NCBI GenBank assembly: GCA_017509605.1
Contig: JAFWPH010000071.1
Span: 1-64,000 of the forward strand
DNA: 64,000 bases
Source of the DNA: Bacteroidaceae bacterium
GTDB taxonomy: Bacteria; Bacteroidota; Bacteroidia; Bacteroidales; Bacteroidaceae
Reading direction: 5' to 3'
Shown: piece by piece, positions 54,776 to 62,571 of the stretch
Numbering within the stretch: position 1 is the first letter of the stretch
Layout: each line of letters starts with the position of its first letter
Program-made: the position numbers and the translations under genes
Notes under the pieces: generated by a model
Database searches by the model: none
Seen by the model: only the letters and a program-made list of their open reading frames with translations
Told to the model about the DNA's origin: nothing

Positions 54776-56215
54776 ATGTCAGATTCTAATCTTCAGCGCA
54801 GTGTGACTACTGCTACCGCCAGAAGACTGGCGACAACTACCAAGACAGCCCCACAGATGGGCTCCATCACTCCAAGACTGTTGTTGAAACTGCTTCCATG
54901 GGTGCAGGTTAGTGGCGGCACATTCCGTGTCAACCGCACAAAAGTAGAACTCCGCAAAAGCGAGCGATTGCCCATCCAGTACCTGAATGGCCAGCCCTCG
55001 TTCTCAGCCAAAAGTCTGAAAGCCATTCCTCTGTTCTCTGAGTTTGAGGATGAGATAGTGGATCGTCTTGCCCGTTCATTTGAAACGAAGGAAGTGGAGA
55101 TAGGACAATTGTTTGTCGAGGAAGGAAAAGACAAGCAAAAGTTCTTCATTGTAGCTAACGGTCAGGCAGAGGTAATCAGTAAGGGGCCTCATGGTGAAGA
55201 ACTCCGTATCGCGTTGCTGGGCGATGGCGAATACTTCGGTGAAACCGACCTACTGGATGACGCTGCTTCAACGGTATCTGTTAGGGCAATTACACCTACA
55301 GTGTTTCTCGGTCTGAAATTGAATGAGTTGGAAACTTTCATCAAGGAGGTACCCGATTTTCGGGAGACATTCAACAAAGCAGTTGACAAGCAACTGAGAT
55401 TGAAAGCCACTGTCAACGACCATGGAGAGAAGCATATCGACCTTGTGTCGGGTCATGAAGAAGACAACATCATCCCCGAGACCTATATAGATTACGAGGA
55501 GCAACCCACAGAATACTCCCTGAACACACTGCAGACAGTGGTGCGTGTGCATACCCGCGTTTCCGACCTTTACAACAACCCCTACAATCAGTTGGAAGAG
55601 CAGTTGCGCTTGTCCATCGAGAGTATAAAAGAACGTCAGGAGTGGGAGTTAATCAACAACAAGCAGTTCGGTTTGTTGGCAGCAGCCAACCCCGCCTACC
55701 GCATCACCACCCGCTATGGTTCGCCCACCCCAGACGACCTTGACGAACTGCTGTCTTTGGTATGGAAAGAACCAGCCTTCTTTATTGCCCATCCACGAGC
55801 CATCGCTGCCTTCGAGCGCGAATGTACTTGGCGAGGTGTTCCGCCTGTGACAACTGACCTCTTCGGCACAAAGGTCATTCTGTGGCGCGGTGTCCCCATT
55901 ATCCCAAGCGACAAAGTGGAAGTGGAAGGACAGTACTTGACGGGCCGCGGTGTAGGCACCACAAAAATCATCCTCGTCCGTGTAGGAGAAAAGAACCAGG
56001 GTGTCATTGGTCTGCACCAAAGTGGCATACCAGGAGAGATTGCACCTTCGATGAGCGCCCGTCTGATGGGCCTTGACAAGTTCGGTGTGGCTTCTTATCT
56101 GCTTACGAAATACTTCTCGCTCGCCACACTCACCGACGATGCCATCGCCGTTCTAGAGAACGTGGAAGTAGGTTATTATCATGACTATCAGCACAGAAAT
56201 AAAGTAGAGAAATAA
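54776..56215 (+). CDS. Family 2 (2B-type) encapsulin shell protein with cNMP-binding-like domain
   Basis: The 479-residue protein is an encapsulin of the HK97 fold. Its N-terminus (TARRLATTTKTAPQMGSITP, residues 14-33) closely resembles the start of SrpI, the Family 2 shell of Synechococcus. A cyclic-nucleotide-binding-like domain (about 82-205, with LFVEEGKDKQKFFIVANG and GDGEYFGETDLL) is inserted in the region of the E-loop, then the HK97 core runs to the end (GLLAAANPAYRI near 299, VEVGYYHDYQH near 463). The cassette FGETDLLDDAAST lacks the arginine that contacts the cyclic-nucleotide phosphate. Shells of this family self-assemble into protein cages. I use the ATG at 54776, which aligns with SrpI; the in-frame ATG at 54725 is less likely. 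It abuts the desulfurase gene without a gap. Confidence 0.92.
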   Translation: MSDSNLQRSVTTATARRLATTTKTAPQMGSITPRLLLKLLPWVQVSGGTFRVNRTKVELRKSERLPIQYLNGQPSFSAKSLKAIPLFSEFEDEIVDRLARSFETKEVEIGQLFVEEGKDKQKFFIVANGQAEVISKGPHGEELRIALLGDGEYFGETDLLDDAASTVSVRAITPTVFLGLKLNELETFIKEVPDFRETFNKAVDKQLRLKATVNDHGEKHIDLVSGHEEDNIIPETYIDYEEQPTEYSLNTLQTVVRVHTRVSDLYNNPYNQLEEQLRLSIESIKERQEWELINNKQFGLLAAANPAYRITTRYGSPTPDDLDELLSLVWKEPAFFIAHPRAIAAFERECTWRGVPPVTTDLFGTKVILWRGVPIIPSDKVEVEGQYLTGRGVGTTKIILVRVGEKNQGVIGLHQSGIPGEIAPSMSARLMGLDKFGVASYLLTKYFSLATLTDDAIAVLENVEVGYYHDYQHRNKVEK

Positions 56216-57742
56216 ATGATAGGACTTCAGAACATCAATGGTTACGGTATAGAAGACGGTACCCTGTCATTGCTGAAGGAAATCGCTCAAAAGTACTGCC
56301 CTGAAGAGGTTCAAGAACTACGAAAGGATATCATACCTGATGAGATTCTTCATCTCGACCATATCAAAGTTGACTTCGACCAACTTCTGACGGGCGGTAG
56401 CAGTTATAGCGATTTACCATACATCGGTGACAAGGAACCCCATACAACGACCATTCCTAACGAGAACGGTTTCGGTATCGGCATTCCTGAGACTCAGAAG
56501 TTGAGGGACTTCAATTATGAAGAGACTGATACCCTATCGTCGGAAGAAATCAAACGCGACTTTCCAATTCTGCAACAGAAAGTGAATGGTCACGACCTCG
56601 TATGGCTTGATAATGGCGCAACAACTCAGAAGCCTAACCAAGTGATCGACAAGATATCAGACTATTACCGTACGTACAACTCGAACATCCACCGTGGGGC
56701 ACACACACTGGCTGCTCGTGCGACCGATGCCTACGAAGAGGCGCGAGAGAAGGTGCAACGATTCATCAACGCAGCAACCAGTGAAGAGATTATCTTCGTG
56801 CGCGGCACCACTGAAGGAATTAACCTCGTCGCGCAGTCCTATGGGCGTCAGTTCTTGACGCCAGGTGATGATGTTATCGTCTCGGAGTTGGACCACCATG
56901 CCAACATCGTTCCATGGCAACGTGTCTGCCAGGAACGTGGAGCAACCCTTCGAGCCATCCCGACAGACAAGAACGGCGACCTTATCCTTTCTGAATTGGA
57001 AAGGCTTATCACGCCTCGGACTCGCTTTGTCTCTGTAGGTCATGTGAACAATACCTTTGGCACCATCAACGATGTACAACGTATCATCGACATTGCCCAC
57101 TCACACCATATTCCAGTGTTGATAGACGGTGCTCAGTCCATTGCTCATACCTCTGTAGATGTTCAGCGATTAGGAGCGGACTTCTTTGTGTTCAGCGGGC
57201 ATAAGATTTACGGGCCAAATGGCATTGGTGTGGTTTATGGCCGCAAGGAACTGTTAGACAAAATGCAACCTTGGCAAGGTGGTGGAAATATGATTAAGGA
57301 TGTCACCATTGAGCGAACGGTATATAATGTGCCTCCAGCACGTTTCGAGGCAGGTACGCCAAACGTAGCAGATGCCATTGGGTTGGGTGCTGCGCTCGAT
57401 TATGTAAGTCACATCGGAATTCGCAACATTGAGCACCATGAGCACCAACTGACAGAATATGCCCGTGAGCAATTGGGCCATATTCCGGGTCTCACACTCA
57501 TCGGTAATCCGAAACAGCGCGTGTCGGTTGTGAGTTTCGTACTCGATGGCATTCCCGTTCCCGAAGTGGGTACATTACTCGACAAGGAGGGTATAGCAGT
57601 ACGTGCCGGCCATCATTGTGCGCAACCGGCGCTGCGTGCTCTTGGTTATGAAATGAGCGTCCGTCCAACCTTTGCACTCTATAATACCAAAGAAGACGTG
57701 GACAAATTAGTAATTGCAGTAAAAAAGATTATTGGAAGATAA
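56216..57742 (+). CDS. Cysteine desulfurase with N-terminal cargo-loading extension
   Basis: The 508-residue protein is a SufS/CsdA-type (group II) desulfurase from about residue 109: DNGATTQKP, ELDHHANIVPW, PLP Lys330 in FSGHKIYGPNGIG and catalytic Cys468 in RAGHHCAQPALR. It takes sulfur from cysteine as an enzyme-bound persulfide. The first ~108 residues (IGLQNINGYGIEDG... with YIGDKEPHTTTIPNENGFG) are absent from ordinary SufS and look partly disordered. In Family 2 encapsulins such an extension targets the desulfurase into the shell. The ATG follows the shell stop immediately, and a ThiS-like gene starts four bases after its own stop. Confidence 0.92.
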   Translation: MIGLQNINGYGIEDGTLSLLKEIAQKYCPEEVQELRKDIIPDEILHLDHIKVDFDQLLTGGSSYSDLPYIGDKEPHTTTIPNENGFGIGIPETQKLRDFNYEETDTLSSEEIKRDFPILQQKVNGHDLVWLDNGATTQKPNQVIDKISDYYRTYNSNIHRGAHTLAARATDAYEEAREKVQRFINAATSEEIIFVRGTTEGINLVAQSYGRQFLTPGDDVIVSELDHHANIVPWQRVCQERGATLRAIPTDKNGDLILSELERLITPRTRFVSVGHVNNTFGTINDVQRIIDIAHSHHIPVLIDGAQSIAHTSVDVQRLGADFFVFSGHKIYGPNGIGVVYGRKELLDKMQPWQGGGNMIKDVTIERTVYNVPPARFEAGTPNVADAIGLGAALDYVSHIGIRNIEHHEHQLTEYAREQLGHIPGLTLIGNPKQRVSVVSFVLDGIPVPEVGTLLDKEGIAVRAGHHCAQPALRALGYEMSVRPTFALYNTKEDVDKLVIAVKKIIGR

Positions 57743-57746
57743 ACGT

Positions 57747-57959
57747 ATGGCAAAAATCACAGTTAACGGAGAGGTACAGGAAGTGTCGCTACCTCTCAGT
57801 CTCACAGAACTCATCAAGCAGAACGACGTACAGCAACCCGACATGGTCAGCGTGCAGGTCAACGATGACTTCGTGGACCGTACCGAGTGGGATGGCCTTC
57901 AAATCAAAGAAGGTGATTCCGTCGATTTCCTGTATTTCATGGGTGGAGGAAGCTTATAG
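57747..57959 (+). CDS. ThiS/MoaD-like sulfur carrier with extended C-terminus
   Basis: This 70-residue ubiquitin-fold protein resembles ThiS. Unlike mature carriers, which must end in Gly-Gly, it ends FMGGGSL. The Ser-Leu must be removed before adenylation. That is the logic of HcyS in Wolinella and of QbsE, which are cut by a JAMM peptidase, and a JAMM gene lies two genes downstream. The GG terminus can then be adenylated and thiocarboxylated. The ATG at 57747 is chosen; an earlier in-frame start at 57732 overlaps the desulfurase gene. Confidence 0.88.
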   Translation: MAKITVNGEVQEVSLPLSLTELIKQNDVQQPDMVSVQVNDDFVDRTEWDGLQIKEGDSVDFLYFMGGGSL

Positions 57960-57983
57960 AAAACCACAAACAAGTAAATCATC

Positions 57984-58793
57984 ATGATAGACTTTACCGA
58001 AGAACAGATACAGCGTTATTCACGTCACATTCTGTTGAAGGATGTCGGTGTGGAAGGTCAGGAAAAAATCATGCAAGCCAAAGTGCTGGTAGTAGGTGCA
58101 GGTGGACTGGGTGCGCCTGTATCGCTCTACCTTGCCGCGGCAGGCATTGGCACCATAGGAGTGGTTGACGCCGACGTGGTGGATCTCTCCAACCTTCAAC
58201 GCCAAGTGATTCATTTCACGAAAGACGTGGGTCGTCCGAAAGTGGAAAGCGCCAAAGAAAAAATCCAGGCCATCAACCCTGAGGTGAAGGTAAACACCTA
58301 CTATGAATTCCTCGATTCATCAAATGCGCTCGACATCATCAAGGAGTATGACTTCATTGTAGATGGTACGGACAATTTTCCAGTGAAGTTTCTCATCAAC
58401 GACGCTTGCGTGATGGCAGGCAAGCCCTTCTCCCACGGTGGAATCCTGCGCTTCAATGGCCAGACCTTTACCCACCTTCCAGGAACAGCCTGTTACCGAT
58501 GCATGTTCAAGGAACCACCACCAACTGGAGCTGTCCCCACCTGTAGTCAGGCCGGTGTACTGGGTGCCATTGCAGGTATGCTTGGTACCATACAAGCCGC
58601 AGAAACACTCAAGTATTTCACGGGAATAGGTGAACTGTTAACCAATAGGCTTCTCACCTTCGATGCCAAGACGATGCTGTTTAGAACTGTCCATGTCAAG
58701 CAACGAGAAACGTGCGCCATCTGTGGCAACGCTCCAACTATCCACCATTTGATAGATTACGAGCAAGCAACGTGTGACCTCAAAAATCATTGA
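57984..58793 (+). CDS. ThiF/MoeB/HesA-like E1 adenylyltransferase
   Basis: The 269-residue protein begins with EEQIQRYSRHILLKDVG and the nucleotide loop GAGGLGAP (38-45). Zinc ligands are CYRC (170-173) and CAIC (244-247), and a conserved Cys187 sits in VPTCSQAG. It should activate the Gly-Gly end of the sulfur carrier with ATP and help place sulfur on it as a thiocarboxylate. It lies between the carrier and the JAMM gene (gaps of 24 and 3 bases). It could equally be called MoeB or HcyF; context favours the latter. Confidence 0.9.
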   Translation: MIDFTEEQIQRYSRHILLKDVGVEGQEKIMQAKVLVVGAGGLGAPVSLYLAAAGIGTIGVVDADVVDLSNLQRQVIHFTKDVGRPKVESAKEKIQAINPEVKVNTYYEFLDSSNALDIIKEYDFIVDGTDNFPVKFLINDACVMAGKPFSHGGILRFNGQTFTHLPGTACYRCMFKEPPPTGAVPTCSQAGVLGAIAGMLGTIQAAETLKYFTGIGELLTNRLLTFDAKTMLFRTVHVKQRETCAICGNAPTIHHLIDYEQATCDLKNH

Positions 58794-58796
58794 ACG

Positions 58797-59207
58797 ATGA
58801 AGATACCACAAGAAATCATCGATGAATTAATCAATCAAGCCCAGCAGGATGCCCCGAACGAATCCTGTGGCTACCTGCTGGGACTTCTTTCCTCTAATGA
58901 TGAGGATGGAGAGGCCATGGTGACGGAGAATTACTGGATGGAAAATATCGACCATTCATCCGAGCATTTCTCCTTTGCTCCGAAAGACCAGTTTGCAGCA
59001 TTGAAATACGCCCGTTCGAAAGGTTTGAAAATCCTGGCCAACTGGCACAGTCATCCTGCCTCGCCCTCACGCCCGTCACAAGAGGATCTCCGTCTGGCCA
59101 ATGACCCAAGCATCCGTTATGCCATCCTTTCACTACACAATGGCATTCACCTCAACTCCTTCCGTATCATCAATGGAGAAGTTGTAGATAAGGAAGTACA
59201 TCTATAA
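58797..59207 (+). CDS. JAMM/MPN+ metalloprotease
   Basis: The 136-residue protein shows the JAMM zinc motif: His84 and His86 in NWHSHPASPSRPSQED with Ser94 and Asp97, and Glu22 in PNESCGYLLG. Stand-alone bacterial JAMM proteases of this type (Mec+, HcyD, QbsD) release amino acids from the C-terminus of, or bound to, ubiquitin-like sulfur carriers. Here it probably trims the Ser-Leu tail, or a cysteine/homocysteine adduct, from the ThiS-like protein. It is the last gene of the operon. Confidence 0.88.
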   Translation: MKIPQEIIDELINQAQQDAPNESCGYLLGLLSSNDEDGEAMVTENYWMENIDHSSEHFSFAPKDQFAALKYARSKGLKILANWHSHPASPSRPSQEDLRLANDPSIRYAILSLHNGIHLNSFRIINGEVVDKEVHL

Positions 59208-59210
59208 ATG

Positions 59211-59257
59211 AAAAATACTCTTGATGCAGTTCTTCTTTCTGCATCAAGAGTATTTTT
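59211..59257. terminator. Bidirectional terminator of the sulfur operon and nrdDG
   Basis: A perfect 19-bp stem (59211-59229 with 59239-59257) with an A-run and a T-run at its ends, between the convergent JAMM and nrdG genes. Confidence 0.92.
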
Positions 59258-59284
59258 CAAGGTGTTTCCATTTGCGCTAATTTC

Positions 59285-59758
59285 TCATCCGCGTCGTTTC
59301 CAGAACCAGGAGGTGAGGTCGGTGCGGGAGTTGTCGGCGTTGATGCGATAGAGGCGTTGGTTGGTTGTCGGACTGTTGAGCGGTCCCTTGACCTTGATGT
59401 AGGGTCCCACCTTCACGTAATCATAGTATTTGTGGTCTATCAGTTCTTCTGATGGTTGCTGACGCCCCGAATACCATGCTGTGCGGAGGGAAGGATAGGC
59501 CGAGCGGATATACGCCGCCAGTTCAGCCACCTCTTGCGGTTCGCCATCACCACCCATCAGGCAGACACATGTGATGGCATCCTTGTAGGGAGCAAGGATG
59601 TCATCTATTGCTTTTCTATCGAGCACAAATCCTGTATCTGCCTGCAAATAAGGGCTATGGCATCCTTCGCAGTGGATGGGGCAGTTGGAGATGTTGACGG
59701 CCATCGTCACTTCATCAGGAATCTCCTGGAAGACGATGGCCGTATCTACATATTTCAT
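59285..59758 (-). CDS. nrdG: Anaerobic ribonucleotide reductase activating protein
   Basis: The 157-residue radical-SAM enzyme has the cluster motif CPIHCEGC (C-x3-C-x2-C) near residue 27 and the MGGDGEP block. It generates the glycyl radical on NrdD with S-adenosylmethionine and a reduced 4Fe-4S cluster. It lies 35 bases downstream of nrdD on the minus strand and ends at the shared terminator. Confidence 0.94.
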   Translation of the reverse strand: MKYVDTAIVFQEIPDEVTMAVNISNCPIHCEGCHSPYLQADTGFVLDRKAIDDILAPYKDAITCVCLMGGDGEPQEVAELAAYIRSAYPSLRTAWYSGRQQPSEELIDHKYYDYVKVGPYIKVKGPLNSPTTNQRLYRINADNSRTDLTSWFWKRRG

Positions 59759-59793
59759 CTGTTCGTGTTTTTACAGAAGGTCGGATCCAGTCT

Positions 59794-61938
59794 CTACTTA
59801 GCTTCCTGCTGAGCCAGTTCCTCCACCTCGTTGCCGAGCTTCATCTTGCGCACGTTGCCGTAGTAGCGGCGTGCAGCCTCCTGCTGGCGCGGCATGGAGA
59901 AGTTGCTGACGCGCTTGAGGTAACCGATGATACGGGTGAGATAGTCGAGGTTGGTGCTCTTGCACTCAGGGCACTCCTTGAGATAGCGCTTGTCGATATG
60001 TCCGCAGTCGTTGCAGACAGTGTTGGGGATGTTGAAAGTGAAATAGTTGCATCCTTCAATGGCTGCGATGTGGAGCATCTGCTTGTACTGCTCCTTGGAG
60101 AGGTGCTCGTCAAGGTTGCAGTGGAGCGCGGAGCCACCTGTGAGGTGCTGGATATAGTGACGTCCGTGGAGGCGGAATTTGTCGATGACGTTGGTGTTGG
60201 GATCCTCCACCTTGTAGAAATAGCTGTTGTAGCAGTCGCGTGGCACGAAGTAGCCGTCCTGACGGTCCCACTTGGCGTGTTTCACACCCACGTTCTCAGC
60301 TGGAATCATCTCGCAGTTGAAGAGTACATCCTTGGTACGATACTTCTTGTTGTACTCCTCGATGGTGCCGAGGATATTCTGCACGAAGACGCGGTACTGT
60401 GGGTTGTCGCTGATCTCAATACCCAGTGACTCAGCAGCCTCGACCAATCCGTTGACACCCACGGTGAGGTACTGGCGAGCGATGTTGATATAGCCAGCGT
60501 CGAAGAGTGGGAGCATACCACGGTTCATCAGTTCCTTGAGGTTCTCGTTATAGGCCAGTTGCACTTTGTGCACAAGGTCGGTCACCTCAGCGAGTTTCTC
60601 CTCGTAGGGTATGCCGCGGCGAGTGGCGTATTGCACCACGCGGTTGAGGTTGATGGTCAGCACGCTCTTTGAACCGGTGCTGACACCACCTGCGCCGAGG
60701 GTGTAGCTGAAGCCGTTGTCCTGAATCTCGTTGCGCAGACGGCAGCAGCTGCTGAGTGAGTCAGCGTTGTCGCTCATGTAGGTGAAGAAGCTGTGTCCCT
60801 CTGCATACATCTCTGCAGTGAGGTCGCCATACTCCTTGTCTCTAGGATGTCCGTTCTCGGTAAGCAGTGCCATGGTCTCCACGGGGAAGGTGAGCACAGT
60901 CTTGAGGCGCTCAGCGTTGAACCACTTCATGAAGCGTTTCTGAAGGAAGTTCACGCCATCCCAGTCGGGCTGACTGCCATCGGGGAAGTAGAAGTTGCCG
61001 AAGAGGCTTTCGAAATAGAACTTATCGTAGTATGAGATGTTCCAGAACACAGCCTGGAAGTTGCGTGCTCCTGTGGGCTGGTTGATGGAATACACCACTT
61101 GCTCGAAACAGTCAGTAATGACCTTGTCGATGGTGCGCTGCTTGATGGAGAGATCCACGATTTGGTCAGTGCGCTTGTAGTAGTCCTTGCCGTATTCCTT
61201 ACCGATGAAGTAGTTCATGTACATGAGGAACTCAGGAGTGGCGCAAGCGCCGCTGAGCATGCTCGACACAATGAAGACCATGTTGACGAAACCACCGCAG
61301 AAGGACTTGAGGTTGGTAGGTGCAGTGCTATTGCCACCGATGCTCTTGGTTCCTCCGAGCAGCCATGGGTACATGGTGATGGATGCGCAGTAGTTGGCAA
61401 GTGATGTCTCGTCGTTCTTATAGATGAAGTGGTTGTTGAGCAAGTACATGTACTTGTCGGCCAATTCACTGCCATACATCGCCTTGATGCGGTCGCAGAG
61501 CAAGCGGCGGTTAAGGCGGATGAAGTTCGACTTGGGCAGTTCGCCGATGAGTGTGGCAATGTTCTTCTTCTCCACATTGGCATTGGCGTCATACTTGCTT
61601 CCCGTGGCAGCATTCACGGAGTTGCAGTAGTCCATGAGGAAGTGGAGTTTGTCGAGCACCTCACGGTCTTCCTTGTGGTGCTCACGGTAGATCATGAAGG
61701 CTTTGGCCACACTGTAGTAGTGCTCCTTCATCAATGCGATCTCCACCTGGTTCTGGATGTCCTCCACACTCATTCCGTGGCAGAAAGTGAGGTGTGAGAA
61801 GACGTCGTCCACCTCGTTCTCCACGTACTGGTAGCCCTGTGAATGGAAAGCCTTTCTGATGGCTCCCTTGATTTTCTCCGCTTTGAATGGCACCTGTGTG
61901 CCGTCGCGCTTGGTGATAAGAAATGAATCGTAGTACAT
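59794..61938 (-). CDS. nrdD: Anaerobic (class III) ribonucleoside-triphosphate reductase
   Basis: The 714-residue enzyme reduces ribonucleoside triphosphates to deoxy forms without oxygen. It has an N-terminal ATP-cone (ITKRDGTQVPFKAEKIKGAI), a C-terminal zinc site (CNDCGHIDKRYLKECPEC) and the glycyl-radical motif RIIGYL with Gly672. It does not need cobalamin. The frame is open to 62010, but the ATG at 61936-61938 gives the family N-terminus. A 400-base leader with a cobalamin riboswitch precedes it. nrdG follows. Confidence 0.94.
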   Translation of the reverse strand: MYYDSFLITKRDGTQVPFKAEKIKGAIRKAFHSQGYQYVENEVDDVFSHLTFCHGMSVEDIQNQVEIALMKEHYYSVAKAFMIYREHHKEDREVLDKLHFLMDYCNSVNAATGSKYDANANVEKKNIATLIGELPKSNFIRLNRRLLCDRIKAMYGSELADKYMYLLNNHFIYKNDETSLANYCASITMYPWLLGGTKSIGGNSTAPTNLKSFCGGFVNMVFIVSSMLSGACATPEFLMYMNYFIGKEYGKDYYKRTDQIVDLSIKQRTIDKVITDCFEQVVYSINQPTGARNFQAVFWNISYYDKFYFESLFGNFYFPDGSQPDWDGVNFLQKRFMKWFNAERLKTVLTFPVETMALLTENGHPRDKEYGDLTAEMYAEGHSFFTYMSDNADSLSSCCRLRNEIQDNGFSYTLGAGGVSTGSKSVLTINLNRVVQYATRRGIPYEEKLAEVTDLVHKVQLAYNENLKELMNRGMLPLFDAGYINIARQYLTVGVNGLVEAAESLGIEISDNPQYRVFVQNILGTIEEYNKKYRTKDVLFNCEMIPAENVGVKHAKWDRQDGYFVPRDCYNSYFYKVEDPNTNVIDKFRLHGRHYIQHLTGGSALHCNLDEHLSKEQYKQMLHIAAIEGCNYFTFNIPNTVCNDCGHIDKRYLKECPECKSTNLDYLTRIIGYLKRVSNFSMPRQQEAARRYYGNVRKMKLGNEVEELAQQEAK

Positions 61939-62189
61939 ATTCAATAATCCCTCCGGTTGTTTGTATATGTTATAGGTTAGAAATAATAAATCCTGTTCGA
62001 AAAGGGCCAAATTACCCCCTATTGTGTGCTTGACGTTTTTGGGAAAAGGCGAAACTCTCCCCTACTCTTTTCTCTGTTTTTCGGTGAGGGGCGGAAGCCC
62101 CTGTCAGTCGTTACGTTTTTCTTGAAATTGTCTTCCTTGATATATTGTCGTCCATGTCCTTATTTCCCGAGGCATGAAACGGCTGGTTG

Positions 62190-62345
62190 TCATGGCAGGT
62201 CTTCTGACTCCTCTCCCACTTCGGAATGTCTTCCCATCGTTTATCATCGACAGTGACGTGTTATTCCGGGGTAAAAACGAGAGATACAGCAGCGGGTACT
62301 GTTGCCGGCTCTCACGGCATTCCCTTTTCATCGGTACGAACCACG
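62190..62345 (-). promoter_or_regulatory. Cobalamin riboswitch upstream of nrdDG
   Basis: Read on the minus strand, the core GGGAATGCCGTGAGAGCCGG (from 62324 down) and CCCGCTGCTGTA match the B12-riboswitch consensus. The B12 box AGTCAGAAGACCTGCC lies at 62194-62209. The order and spacing are right for adenosylcobalamin binding. By analogy with other B12 switches, ligand binding should lower expression of nrdDG. Confidence 0.92.
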
Positions 62346-62351
62346 ACGATG

Positions 62352-62382
62352 CAAAGTTATAAAGATTATCAGAAAGAGCAAA
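62352..62382 (-). promoter_or_regulatory. Promoter of nrdDG
   Basis: On the minus strand TTTG (62379-62382) and TAACTTTG (62352-62359) are 19 bases apart, so transcription starts at the edge of the riboswitch. Confidence 0.75.
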
Positions 62383-62425
62383 CTTTTTCAAAGAAAAATT
62401 TCGAAAAAATTTTCTTTTGGGAAAC

Positions 62426-62443
62426 TTTTGATATATATCAAAA
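62426..62443. repeat. Perfect 18-base palindrome
   Basis: TTTTGATATATATCAAAA, about 65 bases upstream of the nrdD -7 box. It could be an operator or chance in AT-rich DNA. Confidence 0.4.
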
Positions 62444-62571
62444 TTGTTAAATAGCTGATTATGTATGACTTACAATTTTAAAACGGAATACTTTTCAGAT
62501 TATACAAATCATACAATTAATCAAACACAACAGTCAGTGATGACTATAGGAAGAAAAATACCGACAACTCA

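Larger units (their letters stand above)
61939..62571. other. nrdD leader and upstream intergenic region
   Basis: The minus-strand nrdD leader runs from about 62344 to 61939 and contains the cobalamin riboswitch (62190-62345) and a GGGGC-TTCC-GCCCC hairpin at 62088-62103. Upstream lie the promoter (62352-62382), an AT-rich inverted repeat (about 62390-62417) and a palindrome TTTTGATATATATCAAAA (62426-62443). The small open frames here are not genes. Confidence 0.7.

Noticed and set aside
54776-56215. Prophage major capsid gene
   Set aside because: The HK97 fold is shared with phages, but no portal, terminase, tail or integrase gene is near, and the cargo and sulfur genes adjoin it directly.
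62026-62450. Small open frames upstream of nrdD on both strands
   Set aside because: They run through the cobalamin riboswitch and its leader and have no coding character.
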